DNA from: Pseudomonas huaxiensis
GTDB lineage: Bacteria > Pseudomonadota > Gammaproteobacteria > Pseudomonadales > Pseudomonadaceae
DNA: 64,000 nucleotides
Direction of reading: 5' to 3'
NCBI RefSeq assembly: GCF_003231275.1
Contig: NZ_QKVL01000022.1
Coordinates: 40,621-104,620 of the forward strand
Shown here: positions 59,809 through 64,000 of the stretch, in pieces
How positions within the stretch are numbered: the stretch's first letter is position 1
Layout of the letters: each line of letters begins with the position of its first letter
The notes under the pieces: generated by a model
Told to the model about the DNA's origin: nothing
The model's database searches: none
The model's input: the letters and a program-made list of their open reading frames with translations, nothing else
Translations under genes and position numbers: made by a program

Positions 59809-61521
59809 ATGACGGCTCAAGTTCAGTCTCAATCCGCCTACGACGTGATCGTCGTCGGCTCGGGCGCGGGTGCGATGACTTCGGCGGTGTTTCTCGCCGA
59901 TCACGGCCTACGTGTCTTGATCGTGGAAAAAAGCGACAAGTACGGCGGCACCTCGGCGATCTCCGGCGGCGGGATCTGGATCCCCAACAATCACTATTTC
60001 GCTCGCCACGGCGGCAACGACAGCCGCGAGCTGGCACGCACCTACCTGCAAGCGTCCGCGGGCGAGCATGTCGAACCGGCCCGCCTCGAAGCCTACCTCG
60101 ACAACGCGCCGAAGATGATCGAAGCACTCACGCGCAACAGCCGTGTGCGCTACGCAGTGGCGGCGAAATACCCGGATTACTACCCGCATCTGCCCGGCGC
60201 GCTGCCCGGCGGCCGGACCCTTGACCCGGAGCTGTTCGACACCAGCCTGCTCGAAGACGAACTGGACAATCTGCGCAAGCCATCGCCCTCGACCCTGCTG
60301 ATGGGCCGCATCGCCTGGACCGCGCGCCACGCGCACAAGGTCATGGCCCGCAGCTTTGGCTGGCGCCTGCTGATTCTCGGCTTGATGCTGCGTTACAAAC
60401 TCGATTTCAAATGGCGCAAGAAAAGCAGATACGACCGCCGCGCCGCCCTCGGCAGTTCGCTGGTGGCAGCGCTGCGCCGCTCGCTGATGGACCGCAACGT
60501 GCCGCTGTGGCTCAACACCGACTTCAGCGAGTTGCTGATGGACGACGGCAAGGTCGCCGGGATCGTGGTCAATCGCGACGGCCAGGAACTGCGCATTGCC
60601 GCCCGCCTCGGGGTGATCTTCGGCTCCGGCGGTTTCGAGCAGAACCAGGCGCTGCGTGAACAGTACCTGCCCAAACCCACCGAAATGACCTGGAGCGCCA
60701 CGCCGCCCGGCAACAACACCGGCGCCGCGTTGCTGGCCGGAATGAAGGAGGGCGCCGCCACCGCGCTGATGGATTGGGCCTGGTGGGCGCCGACCATCGC
60801 CGTGCCGGGCGAAGACAAGCCCCGCGGCATCTTCGCCGAGCGCGCCTTCCCCGGCGCCATCGTGGTCAACGGCCTGGGCCGGCGCTTCGTCAACGAGGCG
60901 GCGCCGTACCTGGAATTCGTCGACGCCATGCACCGCGACAACCAGCACAGCGGCGGGCGCAGCGTGCCGGCGTGGGTGATCTTTGACGCGCATTTTCGCT
61001 TCAATTACGCCATGGGCCCGCTGATGCCGGCCCAGGTCATGCCCGACAGCCGCCTGCGCAAGGAATGGCTGAACAGCCTGTACTGGAAGGCCGACACCCT
61101 GGCCGACCTGGCCGGGCAGATCGGCGTTGATGCCGCCGGCCTGGAAGCTACGGCAAGCAAGGTCAACGATTACGCCCGCACCGGGGTCGATGTTGATTTC
61201 GACCGGGGCGGCAACGTCTTCGACCGCTATTACGGCGACTGCAATATCAAGCCCAACCCGTGCCTGGCGCCGCTGCGCAAGGGGCCGTTCTACGCCATGC
61301 GCCTGGACGCCGGCGACATCGGCACCAAGGGCGGCCTGCTGACCAACGAGCATGCCCAGGTGGTACGCGAAGACGGCACGCCGATCCCCGGCCTGTACGC
61401 CATCGGCAACTGCTCGGCGTCGGTGATGGGCACCCGCTATCCGGGCGCCGGCGGCACCTTGGGCCCGGCCATGACCTTCGGCTATGTCGCCGCCAACCAC
61501 CTGGCCAAGGAGGCTTCATGA
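59809..61521 (+). CDS. KstD-like FAD-dependent dehydrogenase (first)
   Basis: 570 residues from the ATG at 59809. The FAD dinucleotide motif GSGAGA is at residues 17-22 (YDVIVVGSGAGAMTSAVFLA), followed by EKSDKYGGTSAISGGGIWIPNN. The C-terminus has YAIGNCSASVMGTRYPGAGG then TLGPAMTFGYVAA, the active-site and FAD block of 3-ketosteroid delta1-dehydrogenases. The family introduces a double bond next to a ring ketone. The substrate need not be a steroid: KstD relatives act on other alicyclic ketones. It is translationally coupled to the second flavoprotein (4-bp overlap). Confidence 0.85.
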   Translation: MTAQVQSQSAYDVIVVGSGAGAMTSAVFLADHGLRVLIVEKSDKYGGTSAISGGGIWIPNNHYFARHGGNDSRELARTYLQASAGEHVEPARLEAYLDNAPKMIEALTRNSRVRYAVAAKYPDYYPHLPGALPGGRTLDPELFDTSLLEDELDNLRKPSPSTLLMGRIAWTARHAHKVMARSFGWRLLILGLMLRYKLDFKWRKKSRYDRRAALGSSLVAALRRSLMDRNVPLWLNTDFSELLMDDGKVAGIVVNRDGQELRIAARLGVIFGSGGFEQNQALREQYLPKPTEMTWSATPPGNNTGAALLAGMKEGAATALMDWAWWAPTIAVPGEDKPRGIFAERAFPGAIVVNGLGRRFVNEAAPYLEFVDAMHRDNQHSGGRSVPAWVIFDAHFRFNYAMGPLMPAQVMPDSRLRKEWLNSLYWKADTLADLAGQIGVDAAGLEATASKVNDYARTGVDVDFDRGGNVFDRYYGDCNIKPNPCLAPLRKGPFYAMRLDAGDIGTKGGLLTNEHAQVVREDGTPIPGLYAIGNCSASVMGTRYPGAGGTLGPAMTFGYVAANHLAKEAS

Positions 61522-63209
61522 GCGCCGGGAAGGGATGGGTGACGCCGGTTCTGCCGCCGTTGCAGGTGGACGACAGCGGGTCATTGAAGTGGGACGCGCA
61601 GTGCGAAGTGCTGGTGCTCGGCTGGGGCGCAGCCGGTGCTTGCGCCGCCTTGCAGGCGCGGGCCGAAGGCGCTGATGTGCTGGTGGCCGACCGCTTTCGC
61701 GGTGGCGGTGCCAGCGCGAAAAGCGGCGGAGTGGTGTATGCCGGTGGCGGCACCCGCCAACAGCGTGCGGCCGGCTACAACGACAGCTCCGACGCGATGT
61801 TCGACTACCTCAAGCATGAAACCCAGGGCGTGGTCAGCGATGACACCCTGCGGCGCTTCTGCGACAACAGCGTGGCCAACCTGGAATGGCTGGAAAGCCA
61901 TGGCGCGCCGTACTCCCACGAAGTCCCGCCGGGTGGCAAGACCTCCTACCCGCAGGACGGCTATTACCTGTACTACTCCGGCAACGAACTGGTGCCGCTT
62001 TATGGCGGCGTCAACCCTCCGGCCCCGCGCGGTCACCGCACCGCCGGCAAGGGCCAGTGCGGCGCGGTGCTCTATGCCCACCTGCAAAGCGCCTGCCTCA
62101 AGGCCGGGGTTCGCACGCTGCTGCAGGCGGCGGCAAAACGCCTGGTGCAGGATGGCAGCGGTCGGGTGATCGGCGCCGAATTCTGGCGCCTGCCGCCGGG
62201 CAGCGAGCAGGCGACGCTGCATGCGAAATGGATCGAGCGCGCCGAGCGCCTGCAGAATTTCGCCCCGGCTTACTGCGACAGACTGCGCCAGCGCGCCAGC
62301 CAACTGGAGCGCGATTTCGCCCGGCCGGTGCTGGTCCATGCGAGCAAGGCAGTGATCCTCAGCACCGGTGGCTTCATCTTCAACCGCGAACTGATCGCCC
62401 AGCACGCGCCGAAATTTCGCCGCAACTTCAAGGTCGGTGCCACCGGCTGCGACGGCAGCGGACTGCGCCTTGGGCTTAGCGTCGGCGCCGCCAGCGACCG
62501 CCTGGAGCGGGTTTCGGCCTGGCGCTTCATCAACCCGCCGTACAGTTGGCACAAGGGCATCGTGGTCAACACCGAAGGTCGGCGTTTCTGCAACGAAGAA
62601 GTCTACGGCGCCACCCTCGGCCAGCCGTTGATGGAAGAGCAGGGCGGGCGCGCCTGGCTGGTGCTGGATGCGCCGCTGCGCTGGAAAGCCATTCGCGAAG
62701 CGTTGTTTGGCGGCTACTGGTGGTTCCAGAGCGTGCCGGCCCTGGCGCTGATGCTGCTCAAGGTGCGCAAGGGCAAGAGCCTCGATGAACTGGCCCGGGC
62801 TACCGGGATGAATGCGGCGGCCTTGCGCGAGTCGGTCCAGGCCAACAATGCCGCGGCCCGTGGCGAGATCGGCGATCCCTTCGGCAAGTCCCGTGGCGGG
62901 CGCCGGGCGCTGGAAAAAGGCCCGTTCCAGGCCTGCGATATTTCCGTGGGCAACCCGATCTTCCCGCTGGGCGCGCTGACCCTCGGTGGCCTGCGGGTCG
63001 ATGAGCAGAGCGGCGCGGTGCTGGACGTCGCCGCTCAGCCGATTCCCGGCCTGTATGCCGCTGGCCGCGCCGCGGTGGGGATTCCGTCGCACCTGTATAT
63101 CAGCGGTCTGTCGCTGGCCGACTGCGTGTTCTCCGGCCGTCGCGCCGGTCAGGCCGCAGCCCGAGAAACACTGAACCAAGCGCAATTTGCCGATGAGGCC
63201 CTGTCATGA
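61518..63209 (+). CDS. KstD/fumarate-reductase-like FAD-dependent dehydrogenase (second)
   Basis: 563 residues; a near-perfect AAGGAGG sits 5 bp before the ATG at 61518. N-terminal FAD motif EVLVLGWGAAGACAALQARA, then GGGASAKSGGVVYAGGG; C-terminal FAD block GALTLGGLRVDEQSGAVLDV and LYAAGRAAVGIPSHLYISGLSLADCVFSGRRAG. It belongs to the same superfamily as the first flavoprotein but a different branch, resembling delta4- or second-ring dehydrogenases of steroid clusters. It overlaps both neighbours by 4 bp, so three oxidoreductases are made together. Confidence 0.83.
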   Translation: MSAGKGWVTPVLPPLQVDDSGSLKWDAQCEVLVLGWGAAGACAALQARAEGADVLVADRFRGGGASAKSGGVVYAGGGTRQQRAAGYNDSSDAMFDYLKHETQGVVSDDTLRRFCDNSVANLEWLESHGAPYSHEVPPGGKTSYPQDGYYLYYSGNELVPLYGGVNPPAPRGHRTAGKGQCGAVLYAHLQSACLKAGVRTLLQAAAKRLVQDGSGRVIGAEFWRLPPGSEQATLHAKWIERAERLQNFAPAYCDRLRQRASQLERDFARPVLVHASKAVILSTGGFIFNRELIAQHAPKFRRNFKVGATGCDGSGLRLGLSVGAASDRLERVSAWRFINPPYSWHKGIVVNTEGRRFCNEEVYGATLGQPLMEEQGGRAWLVLDAPLRWKAIREALFGGYWWFQSVPALALMLLKVRKGKSLDELARATGMNAAALRESVQANNAAARGEIGDPFGKSRGGRRALEKGPFQACDISVGNPIFPLGALTLGGLRVDEQSGAVLDVAAQPIPGLYAAGRAAVGIPSHLYISGLSLADCVFSGRRAGQAAARETLNQAQFADEALS

Positions 63210-63985
63210 CTGAACTGCAACAGAAACTCCCCGGCCGGGTGCACGACAAGATCGCCCTGATCACCGGCGGTGCCAAGGGTATTGGCCGGGCCAGCGTGCG
63301 CCTGCTGGCCCGGGAAGGTGCCCGCGTGGTGATCGCCGATATCGATGGGGCGGCGGGTGAAGCCCTGGCCGCCGAAATCGGCGACGCGGCGCTGTTCACC
63401 CCGCATGACGCCAGCAGCGAAGCAGGCTGGCAGCAACTGATGGGCGAGGTGCGTGAGCGTTTCGGGCGGCTGGATATCCTGGTCAACAACGCCGGGATCC
63501 TGATCCCCGGCACCATCGAGGAAACCACGCTGGAGGACTGGCACCGGCTGATGCGGGTCAACGCCGACAGCGTGTTCCTCGGCTGTCGCGAGGCCATCGG
63601 GTTGATGAAAACGGGGGGCGGTTCGATCATCAACCTGTCGTCCATCGCCGCCCTGGCCGGGCGCGACGATTACCTCGCCTACAGCGCCTCGAAAGGCGCA
63701 GTGGCGGCGTTGACCCGTTCGGTGGCGGCGTTCTGCCGACGGCGCAAGTACCGCATCCGTTGCAACAGCCTGCACCCGGACGGCGTATTGACCGACATGA
63801 CCAGTGGTGGCTTCCCCGTTGGTCTGGACCCTGAGCGCCTGACCATCGACAGCGACCCGATGAACCGCATGTGCCGGCCCGAAGACGTGGCGGCCAGCGT
63901 GCTGTTCCTCGCCAGCGACGAGGCGCGGGCGGTTAACGGCGTCGAGTTGCGGGTGGACAGCGGGCAGATGGTGATGAGCATCTAG
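63206..63985 (+). CDS. Short-chain dehydrogenase/reductase
   Basis: 259 residues. The NAD(P)-binding motif is TGGAKGIG (20-27), with an acidic residue after the second strand (VVIADIDG) that favours NAD(H). The catalytic set is S146 (IINLSSIAALAG), Y159 and K163 (YLAYSASKGAV), with N near LVNNAGIL. The C-terminal segment resembles cyclic-alcohol and hydroxysteroid dehydrogenases. It could produce the ring ketone that the two KstD-like enzymes desaturate (inference). It overlaps the second flavoprotein gene by 4 bp and ends 15 bp from the window edge. Confidence 0.88.
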   Translation: MTELQQKLPGRVHDKIALITGGAKGIGRASVRLLAREGARVVIADIDGAAGEALAAEIGDAALFTPHDASSEAGWQQLMGEVRERFGRLDILVNNAGILIPGTIEETTLEDWHRLMRVNADSVFLGCREAIGLMKTGGGSIINLSSIAALAGRDDYLAYSASKGAVAALTRSVAAFCRRRKYRIRCNSLHPDGVLTDMTSGGFPVGLDPERLTIDSDPMNRMCRPEDVAASVLFLASDEARAVNGVELRVDSGQMVMSI

Positions 63986-64000
63986 GCTCTGTATGAACAG

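Noticed and set aside
61581..63185. 534-residue open frame on the minus strand
   Set aside because: Complement of the second KstD-like gene, which has FAD motifs and a perfect ribosome-binding site.

Overview
This window reads as chromosomal DNA of a Pseudomonas, most likely the P. fluorescens/P. putida side of the genus. Supporting signs are dense GC-rich coding, many 4-bp ATGA gene overlaps, typical pseudomonad families (SfnB-type sulfur oxidoreductases, OprD porin, FecI/FecR/TonB receptor sets, many chemoreceptors) and REP-like elements built on a GTAGGAGCGAGCTTG core. No rRNA, tRNA, CRISPR array, integrase or transposase was recognised. It is an accessory, nutrient-scavenging part of the chromosome.

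Layout. 1-5.9 kb: the start of a sugar-type ABC ATPase, divergent from a sulfur-scavenging operon (two SfnB/DszC-like proteins, an LLM flavin monooxygenase, an aldo/keto reductase) with a good sigma-54 promoter. 5.9-7.6 kb: a thymidylate-kinase-like P-loop protein and an unknown exported protein. 7.7-13.2 kb: phosphonate uptake and breakdown (PhnD, PhnC, PhnE, an iron-type alcohol dehydrogenase, PhnX) with a divergent LysR regulator and a Pho-box-like site. 13.3-16.4 kb: exported hydroxyisourate hydrolase and GlcG/HbpS-like protein, divergent from a CopR/HprR-HprS-like two-component system. 16.4-20.4 kb and 25.6-29.7 kb: two complete ECF sigma/FecR/TonB-receptor iron-uptake sets, each with a Fur-box-like site. 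Between them lie a dCache chemoreceptor, a metallo-beta-lactamase-fold hydrolase and the FetAB exporter.

29.75-33.84 kb is the most unusual part: an AT-richer four-gene island coding for a membrane protein with a PH-like domain, a Ycf35(DUF1257)-DUF2997 fusion, an NrdG-like radical SAM protein and a Ycf46-type AAA ATPase. It sits between the 3' end of the second TonB receptor gene and a decayed second copy of that 3' end (58-bp direct repeat). This is the best candidate for an undescribed system.

34-42 kb: a tri/dicarboxylate locus (LysR, PrpF/GalD-like isomerase, DctA-type and CitMHS transporters, OprD-family porin, sCache chemoreceptor). 42.2-49.3 kb: a DUF1569 protein, then a hydroxyproline-type locus (DapA-family lyase, polar amino acid ABC transporter, fused aconitase X, GntR regulator) with two matching candidate operators. 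49.6-52.3 kb: a KfrA-like coiled-coil DNA-binding protein under large palindromes, a GNAT acetyltransferase, a small acidic protein and an enoyl-CoA hydratase. 52.4-64 kb: a catabolic region (MFS transporter, flavin reductase with a MarR-like tail, aldehyde dehydrogenase, chemoreceptor, Tat-exported amidase, two KstD-like flavoproteins, SDR) that suggests oxidation of an alicyclic or steroid-like ketone; its substrate cannot be read from the sequence.
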